A stretch of DNA of 64,000 nt from Trissonchulus latispiculum (GCA_030248195.1 JASAND010011080.1:16567-80566); one strand, 5' to 3'. Positions 43,250 to 56,137 are shown, counted from the first letter of the stretch. Program-made: numbers and translations. Notes: generated by a model from the letters alone, not told the origin.

Positions 43250-44330
43250 ATTTGTGTATATTTCGGGGTGGTAGCATATGTCACCTCAAAGCCAAGCCAA
43301 CCAAGTAATCTTGGCTTGGCTTATGGTGGAATTGCTTGGTCTAAAATAGATCAAGTTGTTAGTAAGGATATGTTGAATAATTGTTATTATTTTATTCGTC
43401 CGGTGAGATAAGTCAAGCCAACCAACAGTTCTAGGCATATAGGCTTAATTGCATTTCTTCGCTTAATAGTCATAGGTTTACTGTAGTTTTCGGTGGTAGC
43501 ACATGTCACCTCAAAGCCAAGCCAACCAAGTAAGCTTGGCTTGGCTTCAGTTGAAATATTCGTTAGAGACGTGTACGGTTAAGCCAACCTATAACCCTAG
43601 GCTTACTTCTTTTTATATAAAAACGTTGCTATTTGTATATTTTGCGGTGAGATCATGTCACCTCTAAGCCAAGCCATCCAAGTAAACTTGGCTTGGCTTA
43701 TGGTGGGATTGCTTGGTCTAAAATAGATCAAGTTGTTAGTAACAATATGTTGATTAATTCTGAATATTTTTTCGTGCGGTGAGATAAGCCAAGCCAACCA
43801 ACAATTCTAGGCATCTAGGCTTAATTGCATTTCTTGGCTTAATAGTCATAGGAAAGTTTGCGGTGGTAGCACATGTCACCTGAAAGCCAAGCCAACCAAG
43901 TAAGCTTGGCTTGGCATATGGTGAAATATTCGTTAGAGAGACGTGTACGGTAAAGCCAACCAATAATTCTAGGCTTACTACTTTTTATATAAAAATGTTG
44001 TTTTTTGTATATTTTGCGGTGAGATCATGTTACCTCTAAGCCAAGCTATCCAAGTAAACTTGGCTTGGTTTATGGTCAGATTGCTTGGTCTAAAATAGAT
44101 CAAGTTGTTAGTAAGAATATGTTGATTAATTCTGAATCGTGCGGTGAGGTAAGTCAAGCCAACCAACAATTGTAGGTGTATTTCTCGGCTTAATACTCGG
44201 AGGTTTAGTATAGTTAGCGGTGGTATCATACGTCACCACTAAGCCAAGCCAAAGAAGTATGCTTGGCTTGGCTTAAGTTGTGATTGCTTGGTCTAAAATA
44301 AGCCAAGTCCTTAGTAAGAATTTCAGCTGT
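43250..44330. repeat. Palindromic AAGCCAAGCC tandem array
   Basis: Repeating units contain the palindrome AAGCCAAGCCAACCAAG...CTTGGCTTGGCTT, preceded by GGTGGTAGCACATGTCACCT or GCGGTGAGATCATGTCACCT and followed by GATTGCTTGGTCTAAAATAG. Units alternate between two types and give a higher-order period of a few hundred bases. Minus-strand ORFs of 64-83 codons through it repeat the same peptide words and look like repeat translation, not genes. Confidence 0.8.
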
Positions 44331-44529
44331 ATCTGCTTGTCGGGGGCGCTGTGTAGAGAAGTTGTGGTGTATTCTGGGAGGGGGGAAGGGTTTTGCGACC
44401 ACTGGTATTTTGGGCGGAGGGGGGGGGGGGGAAGGGAGTGGGGAGGGGGGTTACGATTGCGTGCCCTGCTCTATAAAAAGTTTTCTACCCCTATCCCCAA
44501 ATAGGCATTTTCATTTTCACTGGCTTATT

Positions 44530-44890
44530 TTTGGCCAAGTTCCTTTGAATTAAGCCAAGCCAAGTTTTCTTGGTTGGCTTGGCTTACACCCCACCCGTTC
44601 CCCACATACCTACCAAACAAATTATAATTTTCACTTTACTTTTATTTTGGACAAGTTCCTTTCAATTAAGCCAAGCCAAGTTTCCTTGTTTCTCTTGGCT
44701 TTCACCCCACCGGTTCCCCACTCACTTGACTTTTATTTTGGCCAAGATGTTTTGAATTAAGCCAAGCCAAGTTTGGCTTGGCTTTCACCAAACCTACGAA
44801 ACAATTTATCATTTTCACTTGCTTTATTTTTCACCAAGTCTCATTTAACCTAAGCCAAGCTTTCTAGGTTGGCTTGGGATTAACCTGACC
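44530..44890. repeat. Diverged AAGCCAAGCC units
   Basis: Four shorter AAGCCAAGCCAAGTTT...TTGGCTTGGCTT-type units at ~90-bp spacing, separated from the main array by a G-rich tract (44390-44450). Confidence 0.65.
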
Positions 44891-46150
44891 CATTTTTACG
44901 AAGGTACATTTACCATTTATCTACAATGTTATTTCATAAAATTAAGAATAGTATACTTGATCGGCTTAGACACCAGTTTTCTAAAATGTTATTTCCTAGA
45001 ATTAAGTCTAGCATGCTTTATTGACTTGAAATCTAAATTCGACCAAGTTTTAAAAGCTTGGCTACACTCTAAAGCAACCAAGAACTACTTGGTCTCACTT
45101 TTAACCAACTTATTTTAACTTGGCTACCTGTTAAGCCAATACACTGCCAATTAACCAACAACATAACTCCCTTAGCCAAGACAACTTTAGACTAATTATC
45201 CAGGCACGAACATTTTACCGAAAATGAAGCATATATACTTTGCATGAGCCCGATGCAACTTCCTAATCCACATAATAGCCTGTACGAGTTATAATAGTTA
45301 TATTGTGTAGGAGCATTATTAATAAATAGAGCATGACGCTTGTCACACTCTTAGTTATTATGACTCTTGGTAGGAGTAATAGCTATCAACACACGAACAA
45401 ATATTACATTTTATATCTGTCCAACTGCCACTGAAAATTAAGTTTAAAACGGCAAACTTACTCCTATTAAAAAACTAAACATACGTACACGCACACGTCA
45501 TTATGGTTTTGGCTAATTTGAAAGAACTTTATGAGGTTTGCAACGCAAAAATAAAAATTTTTAAACGTTCACACAACGACCAGAGGTTCGTTTCAAGTGT
45601 GGTTGGCAACATCGAAGTAATGTATTCTAAAAGTTTCAAACGTTTTGGATTACTTTTTGGAGAGTGATTACCATAATACGGTAAAGGATATTGAAAGATA
45701 TAGATAATTCAGATTAATTCAGAGGAAATCTCTAAAAACGATGCTTTGTAAAAATAACAAGACGTTAGCTTTCAAAGAATTCAATACAAATCAGAAATGA
45801 AGATATATTGGCAAAATTGTACCCATGCGCTATCTTGACAGTGGTGGCGCAGTAAGTCAGACTTATCTCTTCTGCTCATTGAAAACAAGCAGGTGCGAGT
45901 CTAAAACGTCTGGTTACGATGAAGTGGTGGATAAGATCGTTGGAAAGTTTATAGCTTTTAATCTTTGAAATTCTTTTTTCTTAAGGTATGGAAGTGAGAC
46001 GCAAGATAATTATATGTCCAAATTGCGGTTTTGGTAGAGCCGCAAATTGAGATTACTAATTCTCAAAATTTGGAACGTTTGTCAGGCTTAGGGACTTGTG
46101 GGATTTTAGTCGGGGGTGGTTCGGTCGGATTTCGGATTTCGGCAGACAGA
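44891..46150. other. Intergenic
   Basis: No gene recognised. A weak tRNA-like block with a B-box-like GGTGCGAGTC occurs at about 45845-45905. Confidence 0.4.
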
Positions 46151-46159
46151 TCATAGGTG

Positions 46160-47320
46160 TAATTGGGGGGGGGGGGGTTGGGGGGTACACCCCCCAACCA
46201 TTTTTACAAACCCCCCCCCACACAGTTTTGGGGGCCCCCGCCCCCCCCCCCCCCCCGGGGGGGGGGGGGGGGGGTAGCGCCGAAGGCGCGAAAATTGGGC
46301 ATTTTTAGGGCAAACTTTGCAAAATAAAAGTCCAAATTTTTGGCTTAACGTGTTTATTATCGCGAGAAATACACATTGATAACGGTTTTATGGTCTTCTA
46401 GATTCAATATTGACCTTATTCTGGACTCAGAAACATGTTGGCAATCAAGCTTTCGAGTTTAAGAGCACTGTTTAATGTTAAAATTACTTAATAATTTCAT
46501 GTTTTTCGGCATTAGCAATGGCTGAAAATGAAATTTTTGGCATAAAAATAGAAAAATTTTTTGGGGGAGGCTTGGGGGGGGTGGAGGTCGGGGGGGGGGT
46601 CTAAAAAGCATAGTTTCCTTTGGGGGGGGTTGGGGGGGTATCCCCCCCAACACTTTTGACCAAATTTACCCCCCCTCCCAGATTTTTTGACTTATCCTCC
46701 CCCAACTTTTGGCTACCCCCCCGAACCCCCCCCCAACGATTTTTGGACCCAAAAAGTTAGCTAAAATTGACCGAAATATGGTCATTTTTTGAAAAATTTT
46801 TTGAAAATTTTGACCTAAAACCGCTTCAAAACGGTGCAAAAACGCCTAAAACGTTAAGAACAAGCCTTATTTTGATGAAAACAGGGCTAAATTACAGAAA
46901 ATTTTGCATTTTTTGGCCATTTTCGAAGTTTCTGAGGTCCGAATTCTAGAGGGGGGGTTCGGGGGGTACCCCCATCACATTTCGGAGGTCGGCCAAGATT
47001 TACCCCCCCCCCCCCAGACCCAAAGTTCCAGGGAAACTATGCTAAAAAGCATAGGTGTGGCTGGGCAAAAAATCTGGGGGAGGTTCCGACGGAGGGTGGG
47101 GGGACCCCCCCTAAATTTTCGGTTTTATGCCATTTTTGGCCACTTTTTGGCCAAAAATCTGGGGGGGGGGTAGCAAAAATCTGAAAATCTGGGGGGGGGG
47201 GGTCGCCAAAATGTGTCATTTTGGTGGGGGGTCCCCCCCCCCTAGCACGCCTATGCTAAAAAGGCCCCCCCCCCAAAATTCCGGGGGAGGGCCCCCCAAC
47301 TCAGCTCCCCGTTACACCTA
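46160..47320. repeat. Homopolymer G/C-tract repeat cluster
   Basis: Runs of 7-14 G or C alternate with AT-rich text such as TTTTGGCCAAAAATCTGGGG. A unit at ~46660-46980 recurs at ~50320-50640, with shared text AAAAGTTAGCT, CAAAACGGTGCAAAAACGCC and CGAGGTC-GAATTCTAG. It spells Gly/Pro-rich ORFs that I reject as genes. Confidence 0.65.
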
Positions 47321-47399
47321 TGAGACAGACATAAGGCATGTATATATATACGTATACATAAGGGGCGCAGCCAGGAGGCATGCGGGGCATAGGTGTACC

Positions 47400-47815
47400 T
47401 TGAGAAAACGTTGGGGGAGGGGGTAGCCGAAATTAGGGTGGGTGGGGTCAGCCGTTTTGAGGTGGGGTGGGGTCCGGAAAAATCGAATTTGGGGGGGGGG
47501 GGGGGTAAAAAATTTTTTGGTCAACAATTCAGAAAAAATTCGCAAATTTGCTAAAAAGCGTTATTTCCAACTAAAAATCAACAATATTTCTTCATTTTTG
47601 CTCATTTTTTCGAAAAAACTTGGATTTTTTGCAAAAATTTCGAATTTTTACTAATTTTGCGGCAAAATTTTCAAAATTTTGAGGGTGGGGTCTGGCAAAT
47701 TTGGGTGGGTGGGGTCTGGGATTTGGCCATTTGCGGGTGGGGTCTGCCTCCAAAATTTCGAGGGTGGGGTCGGCACTTTTCCATTTGGGCGGAGGGGTTC
47801 CCCCACCCCCCAGGT
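47400..47815. repeat. GTGGGGTCTG repeat
   Basis: GGGTGGGGTC recurs many times between 47435 and 47800 (at 47438, 47460, 47690, 47705, 47735, 47765), interleaved with AAATTT text. Low-complexity repeat; no gene. Confidence 0.55.
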
Positions 47816-50300
47816 ACAATAATTAAGAAATTAACTAATTCATCCATAACGAAGAGCGTTTTCACAATAATTAAGAAGGGTCAACTATTTGATAGCGGTA
47901 TCGAACGATGTATAGTCAATCGGGAAAAAAAGCCACGTCAAAATTTCGGGAAAAAAAAGCCACGACCGCTGTGGCCTAACGGATGAAGCTATTGCAGTAA
48001 TATTTGGCGTGTAGAATGGCGACCTCAATATAAGCCCACACGCCGGTTTTTAGCTTTTTAGCTCTCCTCTATAGTCAACAGCGGGGTCCACATTTTTTGG
48101 AAAATTTTTTTCCTGAAAAGGCGGGAAAACGGTAATGTTTCAAAAATTCATAACTTTAGTGTCAATAGCGCTATCTGAATAATTTCTATTGCAATCAAGA
48201 GAGAACATGTCTGGCTTTGTCCTCATACAACTGCAAACAGTTTAGGATGTCACGTTGTCTCTGGGCAGGTGTGGCTTTATTTTCCCGATGATTTTGACCC
48301 ATCGGGGAAAAAAAGCCAGTCGCTTGCGAGACCCATAGTGAGCAGTTTTTCTGGATTTCTGGCATGATAACTATTTTGAAAATAATCAGCAATTCAAGTT
48401 TTACAAAGCAATACCGTTTTTAGGTGAACAGTCCCTGAAATGGGCAACTTTTGGACTAATATGTCACGTCAGTCGTTTTGACCGCTACACTCCACATTTC
48501 ATCCTGAAACTGGCACAATTGGCCAAAAAGAGCACTACGAATTCATTGGTAAACACTATTTTGTGGTTAGCCTTCGTTTTAGCAAGTTTTTAAAAAATTT
48601 GTATGTTTACGTTATATTTGATGAAACCTAGCCAGTTTATGCTGCAAACTAAAAAGTTCTATTTAATGCTTTACGAAGGCAATTTGCCTCGGAAAACAAC
48701 AAATCTAGGGTAAATAAGCGACGCTGAACACGTTGGAACACTCAGAATTGGTCTACGCCTTCAGGATGTGCTTCGACCAAAGTGGCTTTTTTTCCCGATG
48801 ACTGGCTTTTTTTTCCCGATTTTGGATTTTTTTCCCCAGCAAATAAATCACAAACTACTCTCTATTGCTACAGTCCAGAGAAGGCATTAATACATGAAAA
48901 TAATCCGTAGGGGTTGCCATTCTTCAAACTACAAGAATTTTCCCATAATTCCAAAAAATGAGTTCTACACGTCCAAAAGTTTGAAAAAATGGCGTTTTTT
49001 TCCCGATTGACTATAACCGATGTCTCACGAAAAAATTTATATACTTGAGTGTTGAGTCTGCGAAAAATCTGAAAAAGTGCACTTCTTCAAGATTCAAATC
49101 AAAAGTAGTTTCATTGTATTCATTAAAAAGGGAAATGTTAAGCTACACTTTGATATAAAAATGGCTTCTTAACTCCAAGTAATGAGTGTGTAATAACGGT
49201 TCAAAGTTGATGTCTCCAACAGAAATTATATACCACCTTAAACACAGCCCCTTCTTTCGAATAGAGCAGCCAATGTAGTTCTGGCAAACTTCCAGCAAAA
49301 GACATCGGGGTGAGGTTTTCAACGCATTGGGTTTTCAGTCGCGGTTTAGTCTAATTTCATCAACTGTAAGGGATAGAGCAACATTTTATGGCTCACTTTG
49401 AAGCTCTTCGCAATGCCTCATGTACGTATATATATAGTTGTCGTGTTAGATTGTGGATTTGTCGCTTGGTAAAGAAGTCTCGTCTAAAAAGCGAAGAGTT
49501 TTCTTAGCTTCTCAACTACACTGTAACTTCATCATTAAAATATTTACTTCATGCTGATCATCCAAGCACTGACAGTTATGTAACTTTCTTCACTCAAAAT
49601 TCGGCTCCGCCCATGCCTCCTGATTTGACCTGATTTTATAAAAAATTACGACAGAAAATGCTGTTTCGACCATATCATTGGAGCACTATATACGTACATT
49701 GTTGTATATAATTGCTTAATATTCTTGCCATAAAAATGTGAATTGTACTGGCAATAAGCTAAACTGAAAAACCGCAGCAAGCTCGAAACTGTAAGAATTA
49801 GGGTTGGTGAGCGTTGCAGGCTCGAAAAATTTGACAAAATTGATGCAGACATGTACTGCAGGCGCAAAATATTTTTAGTTCAATTGTATACACTAAAAAT
49901 TTGCAGTTTTTAGACCACTTTTGCAGCACGTTTGGTGTCGCCCAAACATGTCGGAAAAGTTTGCGAGGTAAAATTTTCACAGATTTCTCAATTTTTAGCT
50001 AATTTATAAAGCGCATTTTAGCTTTTTATATGAAAATGTAGGTATATTTTGTACCTTGGTCTTGCTTGGCCTCCAATTATTTTTAGTACTTACCCATTTC
50101 CCCCGTGTAGGGGAGGCGAAGCTTCCCAGTTTCAAAATCCTAAAAAATATCCGAAAAGAGCTCAATTTTTTATTATCCCCAAAAATCCTGAGGGATCGGA
50201 CGGAAAGAGGATGTTCCAACCCCCCCCCCCCCCCCTGGATACGCCCATGTCCGCATGCCCCGTCACAGTGCCACTGATATATAGCCATAGTTTCCGGGCC
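47816..50300. other. Intergenic
   Basis: No gene recognised. The word GGGAAAAAAAGCCA recurs near 47923, 47950 and 48304, with related TTTTTTTCCCGAT words near 48785-48830 and 49000. At 50220-50252 a C-tract and CTGGATACGCCC match the right end of the 62.6 kb inverted-repeat element, so this is a fragment of it. Confidence 0.45.
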
Positions 50301-50319
50301 CCAAAGTTTTCGACCAGCT

Positions 50320-50640
50320 CCCCCCCCCCCCAAGAATTCGTGACATACCTTCCCCCAACTTCCGGCTACCCCCGCCCAGCGGTTTTTGGATCCAAAAGTT
50401 AGCTGAATTTGGGTGGAAAAGGAAAATGGTCATATTTTCAAAGTTTTCTCAAATTTTAGCTTAAGATCGCTTTATAAAACGGTGCAAAAACGCCTAAAGC
50501 GTTAAAAACAGGCCTTTGCATTTTTGCAATTTGCAAATTTTGCAATTTTTGCCCATTTTTCGAAATTTCCGAGGTCAGAATTCTAGGTGAGTTGGGGGGG
50601 TAGTAAGGTTGGGAGGTTGTAAGGTGGGGGTAGCCCCCCC
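50320..50640. repeat. Second copy of the 46.7 kb repeat
   Basis: Matches 46660-46980 in order (CAAAAGTTAGCT, GGTCATATTTTC, ACGGTGCAAAAACGCC, CGAGGTCAGAATTCTAG), diverged and followed by G/C tracts. Confidence 0.65.
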
Positions 50641-51057
50641 CACCAGCCCTTTTTTCATCTCCCTTCCCCAACTGGGGGTACTCGCGCCGGAAACATGAAA
50701 CGTGGCCAAACACAGGAAACTTATGCCGGAAAAAGTGGGAAAAATTTTTTTAACGCTAAAATATTTCCAAATTTTTGCCAGGTTTTTTTTTTCTGTTGTT
50801 TGGAAAAAGTCTGGAAAATACCTGAAAAAGGTTTCCATTTCAAGGTATATATATTTTCTAGATTTAAGATTTAAGATTTCTAGATTCTTAAAATTATTCA
50901 TTTTTTAGCGATTTTTACACATTTTTACACGAAAAACCCGCAAAAATTCGAAATTTTTTCCAAAATATGCCCCCCCCCATTTGGGGTCAGCCCCCCCCCC
51001 ATCGATGGGGGCCCCCCAGAAGCCCCCCCCCCCCTAAATTTTTGCCTAAAAATAAGC

Positions 51058-51350
51058 CACTATAGTAAATCGGGGTCGCTGAAAACGATGAGCATACTGA
51101 CGAAACCGACGGATGTGACCCTCGGGCTGCATGGCGCCCGTGGTTCCTCGCCCAGGGTCAAAGTTGGGAAAGTCCCCAAAAACGGCTATTTTCGGCCATT
51201 TGGTGGTGCCCATATATAGTAAATCGGGGTCGCTGAGAACGATGAGCATACTGCCGAAACCGACGGATGTGACCCTCGGGCTGCATGGCGCCCGTGGTTC
51301 CTCGCCCAGGGTCAAAGTTGGGAAAAGTCCGCAAAAACGGGTATATATAG
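51058..51350 (-). repeat. Satellite unit, two tandem copies (~155 bp)
   Basis: TATAGTAAATCGGGGTCGCT starts each copy (about 51061 and 51216), and CGCCCAGGGTCAAAGTTGGG ends each. The unit is the reverse complement of part of the 60.9-62.3 kb array (compare 62200-62330). Confidence 0.8.
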
Positions 51351-51351
51351 C

Positions 51352-51606
51352 CAGGCGCGTAGCTAGGGGGGGCAAGGGGGGCATGCCCCCCGAAATCGGA
51401 AGCGAAAGAAAAAATTTTAACACCAAATAGGAATTTGGATAAATATTTACAAAAAATTTCGCCTGCGGCGCTAATTTCACACGAAAATACCTCATTAATA
51501 CCAGCTTGCCCTTGAAATTGGCATCCACAGGTTCCGTTGCAGCACTAATTTCAGAAAAAGTTTGGCTTGCCCCCCTCCGAAATTCTTTTCTGGCTACGCT
51601 AGTGTA
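51352..51606. mobile_element. Small inverted-repeat element (MITE-like)
   Basis: About 255 bp beginning GGCGCGTAGCTAGGGGGGGC and ending AATTCTTTTCTGGCTACGCTAGTG. The outer GCGTAGC-TAG and CTGGCTACGC face each other, and G-runs inside the left end face C-runs inside the right. No coding capacity. Confidence 0.5.
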
Positions 51607-51609
51607 TAT

Positions 51610-53500
51610 AGCCCATACCCGAACAATACTACATGGTACTTGGTGGAGCCCAAGGGTCTAGCCGGTTACAGCAGCCCCCCCTAGACTACCTTGGGCTACC
51701 ATGACATGGTGAATGTGGAGGTGTAAGTCCTGATAACTTTTCTTTGAGCGCCAAAGGCCTTAGCTGACGTTTATAGCAGATTTAGCACACTTTTAACGTG
51801 TATTTTCTTTAAGTACACTTATGAGGACTTACCTGTGACAGACAGCAGTCCATATCCCCAACTTGGACCCTCGGGGACCTGGACCAAGTTGGGAACCTGT
51901 GTTTTTTTTTTCGTCCGAACTTTTTGCGGTCCGTGGCGCAGTGCCCCAAATTTTTTTGCGTAATTTGGAAAAAATTGCGCCACGCCTGTTTTCGCTCAAA
52001 AAACCTATTTTTGCGTTATTTTATACTTTATTTAACGTTGTAAAGCATTCTGAATGCTTAATTTATCGTTTTGCCACGCCAGACAGGAGCCTTAGAAAAT
52101 TTTACGCAATTCTTAGCGCGAAAGTGCATGAATAGAATATATATTACGTATATATGAAACATTTATCAGCAGGAATTTCTTGAAAATTGGACTTCGGAAC
52201 TGTGAGTGTTTTTCGCAAGAAATTTGTCTTCTGAAAAACATTTTTCGCGATTTCACTATCTTGTTTTCGACATAAATGAATACAGCGTATTTTGATTATT
52301 TAACATTATGTCGTTTTACGACATTAAAGACAGGTCAGAGACGGATACGCTAAAGAAAGAACGATAATGTTAAAGCTGGGAAAGAAATAAGAACAATTAC
52401 GTAGATGCGCCGAAGGCGCAAAAATTTTTCAAGAATGTATTTTGTAGTTCAAAAATTTTCAAGAAATTAATAAATAGTTGATTCAGAAACCGTCCATTTT
52501 CGTGTGTTCCAGGAAAATTGTGCGGCCACGTGCGAGGGGTAAGTTTCGTAGAGCTGAACAGATTACATCTACAATTTTCATTTTTTAATCAACGTACGGT
52601 TCCTGCACTTGATGTGTTGTATAAAATGCTTTGATGGCCCAAACAATTTTGCAAAGGCACTCTTCAATTAGCAGAAAACAAAACATAGCTGATACAATAC
52701 AGAGCTTTAGCATCAACATCAATCAACAAAGAACAGCCATAAAGTTTTGGAGTAAACTCAAATTAGCAGTGTACACACAAGGCGGGGGTCTGGGGGCGGC
52801 AGCCCCCAGCAAAAATTAGGAGAATTTTAAAATTTTTGACTCCAAATCGCATTTTTAAGCATATTATGGCTCAAAAATTTTTGCGTACTGTGGCGCAACG
52901 GCCGAAAATTTTTTGCGTATTTCAGAAAAAAATTGCGTAATTTCGCAGTTTGTGGCGCAAAAAAAAACCCAGTTGGGAACTATCACTTAAACTCTACCAA
53001 AATAACGGAAATTTTGCATAGAACCAATTCATAACTAGGAAAACGCATTTCCAGCATTATTTACATTGTGAATATCAGTTTTGGCCTAGTCCAGAACTTC
53101 GAGAGACCAACTTGGGCCCGGACCAGGTTCAGGCTGTCTGAGCTAGTCAAATCACCTCTAAGATTCTATGTATACGTATATATATATAAGTTATTTGACG
53201 GTTTTTGGGGTAAAACGTTCTATCACCAGAAAAACAATTAGGTGGCTGATGTTTCCTATTTTTGCAAAGTCCGAACTGGCATTCTTTTGGGAATTCTTAT
53301 TTTTAATCAAACACAAACTGCTCCTTTCACACGCAGGAGAAGAAGCAGTTTATCCACCACCCGGTCAGCTACCACACAAATCTCCCAATCCTGCCCAACA
53401 CTTACATACATGTATTAAGCTCATAGCACTTTGTCTCATCTATATATACTTGTTTGTTAATTCTGATTGAAAATATTTGCATAAATGTGACATCCTATGT
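51610..53500. other. Intergenic, hairpin repeat copy 4
   Basis: No gene recognised up to the SNRPC exon. At 52783-52838 the fourth GGGGGTCTGGGGGCGGCAGC...CCCCCAGC repeat sits with its AGGAGAATTTT tail. Confidence 0.45.
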
Positions 53501-53542
53501 TTCAGCATTAGAAATTTATTGTACGTGAGTGAGAGTGAGGAG

Positions 53543-53794
53543 ATGCCCAAATACTTTTGTGACTACTGTGACACCTATCTAACCCATGATTCTCCGTCCG
53601 TCCGAAAGACGCACAACGGAGGGCGAAAGCACAAGGAGAATGTTCGTCTCTACTATCAGCAGTGGATGGAGGAACAGGCGCAGAAGCTGGTCGACGCCAC
53701 GACCAAGGCCTTCAAGGAGGGAAAGATAAACCCGGCAAGTCCCATGACTCAGTTTGTGAGACCCCAGGGAGCCTCCGCTACCGGCGGTGCTATG
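53543..53794 (+). CDS. SNRPC: U1 snRNP protein C, exon 1
   Basis: SNRPC stabilises U1 snRNA pairing with the 5' splice site in the nuclear spliceosome. The exon encodes 84 residues starting [20 protein letters not shown], with the matrin-type C2H2 zinc finger C6, C9, H24 and H30 and the conserved helix [18 protein letters not shown]. It ends in ...GGAM. The ATG at 53543 is chosen over the upstream in-frame one at 53477 because the family starts there, and an acceptor-like CTATGTTTCAG lies at ~53495-53505 in the 5' UTR. The donor ATG|GTACTT is at 53795, phase 0. Confidence 0.95.
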
Positions 53795-53989
53795 GTACTT
53801 ACCATTTTCCTGTCCTCTCTCTTTGTGTTGAGCTTTTATTGGTTGGGCTCCTTAGGATAGATTTATAAGTGCAGTAGGTTTAGGGGTAATGCGAACAAAG
53901 TTGAAGAGAGTTTTTCATTACATTAGTGTTCTAGAAGGATTCACGTTTCAGCTTCAGTCTGTATATATAACTGGGTTTATTTTAGTGGG

Positions 53990-54345
53990 TTCTACCCATT
54001 TTCTGGGGTCCCCCCCCCACTCGGCCCCACCCCCACTTTTTTGGGCTTCCCCCCACTCACCCTAAGGTGCCCAGAAATTGCCAAATTTTTACGATTTTTG
54101 GTCAAAATTTTCAAAATTTTTCCGGAAAGTTTTGATCAAAGATCGCCTTTTTTGGTGCTAAAACTTGATTTTTGAGCACTTTTAAGCATACTTATAGCAG
54201 TGTATATACATATGTGGAAACAGGCTATTTATACAGTATTTTTCGCATTTTTGGCCCATTTTATTCCCCCCCCCTTTTGGGGGGGGGCGTCCCCCCCTCT
54301 CCCCCCCCCCCCCCCCACTTATTTTTGCCTAAAATAAACCCAGTA
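53990..54345 (+). repeat. SNRPC intron repeat, copy 1
   Basis: CCCCACCCCCACTTTTTTGG, GGTCAAAATTTTCAAAA, TTTTTGAGCACTTTTAAGCA and AACAGGCTATTT occur in this order and recur at 55490-55860, inside the same intron and in the same orientation. C-runs of 8-14 border it. Confidence 0.75.
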
Positions 54346-54924
54346 TATATATATATACTTCGAGTGCGCTCTGCAGCCAGAAATAGGAGTGCTGTATATT
54401 CGCAACCAAAAATCTGAACTGTCGTAATTATGCCTTGGGAAAGCTATGAAGGGTAAACAAGTTGCTTCAGTTAAGTAAACCGGTCGTTACTGCCCTGGGT
54501 CTTACTTTAAATTAGCTGAGTAAAATGTTACTTACTGTCATCTTACGTACTTATTACTCTATGTCTACTTTTTCTTGCGTACGTATACGTACTAATATCC
54601 GATTTGAGAAAAATATCCGGATATCCGTGTACATTTCAGTCAAAACAATGACACATTAGCAAATTTTTGACAAAAATTTCAAAAATTTTATAATATTTTT
54701 CAAAAATTCCTCTGAAAATATTTTTGAAACGATGGTTGCGGCTTGGTTGCATGATATACATTCACAGCCAGGCGAAAAATTGACAAAAAATTGAAAATTT
54801 AACTCCAAAATCGAAAAATTTTCTTTAAGTTAAGTTTGGAATAGGCGGATAACCGGATATCGGGATATCCGTTAACGCAAAATAGGCGGATATCCGGACA
54901 TGAAAAAATATCCGGTGCCCATCA

Positions 54925-55032
<108 letters not shown>

Positions 55033-55449
55033 TTGTATTTCTGGCTGAGATTAGGAAAATGTAAGTTGTAGGTAGGAATGCACCGGGGCCTGGTCCCGGC
55101 CCTTGGTAGTGCCGGCCCTGGTGCAGCTCTAGTTTTAGGTAAATATAATGGTAAATTAAAATTAACTCTCTAAGAAAGCTAGACCATTCATGTATATAAA
55201 ATTTAACTGTGGAGTTAATTCAAGAAATGTTTGACATTTGGTTTACATCTGGGTTTTCTCTAGGCAAAAAGTGGCTTGCTGGCACTTGTGGGGGTGGGGC
55301 GACCAAAAGTTGTGGAAGGACAAATTGGCTTAAAATGCATTAAAAATAGGCTGTGTCCTACGTACTTCTATACGTATGCTGCTTTAACTATGCTAAAAAG
55401 TGCTCAAAAATCAAGTCTTAGTACTACTAAACTGGGCTTTTTTTTACTG

Positions 55450-55860
55450 GGGGGGGGCTCGCCCCCCCCACTTGACCCCTTCCCCCCACTCGACCCCTCC
55501 CCCCCACTCGGCCCCACCCCCACTGTTTTGGGCTTCCCCCACACTCACTATAAGGTGCACAGAAAATGCCAAATTTTAAGGATTTTTGGTCAAAATTTTC
55601 AAAAATTTTCCGGTTTCGCCGGGATATTTTGGTCAAAAATCGTCTATTTTGGTACTCAAACTCAATTTTTGAGCACTTTTAAGCATGGTTATAGCAGTAT
55701 ATGTAGAAAACAGGCTATTTTTTCTGCATTTTTAGCGATTTTAGATCACTCTAGATCCCCCCCCCCCCACTTTTGGGTTCCCCCCCACTAGTGGGGCGCC
55801 CCCCCCACTCTCCCCACTCCCACTTTTTTCGCCTAGAAAAAGCCCAGCTAAAATGGACTA
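55450..55860 (+). repeat. SNRPC intron repeat, copy 2
   Basis: Matches 53990-54345 in order. A long Pro-rich ORF runs through it but is repeat-derived. Confidence 0.75.
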
Positions 55861-55939
55861 TTTTAGACCATGAAAAATCGTGTCTGCACAAATTCATTCG
55901 TAGCATTATCAACAACTGTTTGATGTGTGTTTGTTTTAG

Positions 55940-56137
55940 ATTCCACCCCCAGCCGCCATGCAGATGAATGTGAGGGCCGGGGCCATGGCTCCCCGACCCC
56001 CTCCAATGCCCATGCCTGGGGGTATGCCCCCCATGATGCCGATGATGGGAATGGGGGCACCTCATCCAATGCCCATGATGCCCCGAGGGATGCCGGTGCC
56101 CATGCCTCGACCGCCTATGCCGATGCCGCCTAGATAA
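55940..56137 (+). CDS. SNRPC: U1 snRNP protein C, exon 2
   Basis: The acceptor TGTTTGTTTTAG ends at 55939. The exon encodes 65 residues, IPPPAAMQMNVRAG followed by a Pro/Met/Gly-rich tail ending PMPPR and a TAA at 56135-56137. The GGAM|IPPP junction matches the human SNRPC arrangement. The total product is 149 residues, against about 159 in human. No AATAAA was spotted close downstream, so the 3' end is not placed. Confidence 0.93.
   Translation: MPPPAAMQMNVRAGAMAPRPPPMPMPGGMPPMMPMMGMGAPHPMPMMPRGMPVPMPRPPMPMPPR

Noticed and set aside
43603..44229. Minus-strand ORFs repeating LLVGLTYLTA-type peptides
   Set aside because: Produced by the AAGCCAAGCC array in one frame; no start context or conserved protein.
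46096..47986. Several Gly/Pro-rich ORFs on both strands
   Set aside because: Translations of G/C homopolymer repeats with no domain pattern.
47965..48045. tRNA-Arg-like GACCGCTGTGGCCTAACGGA
   Set aside because: Only the 5' half resembles a tRNA; no T arm or B box follows.
55276..55791. 171-codon Pro-rich ORF in the SNRPC intron
   Set aside because: Runs through C-tracts of the intron repeat; proline content is a by-product of the repeat.
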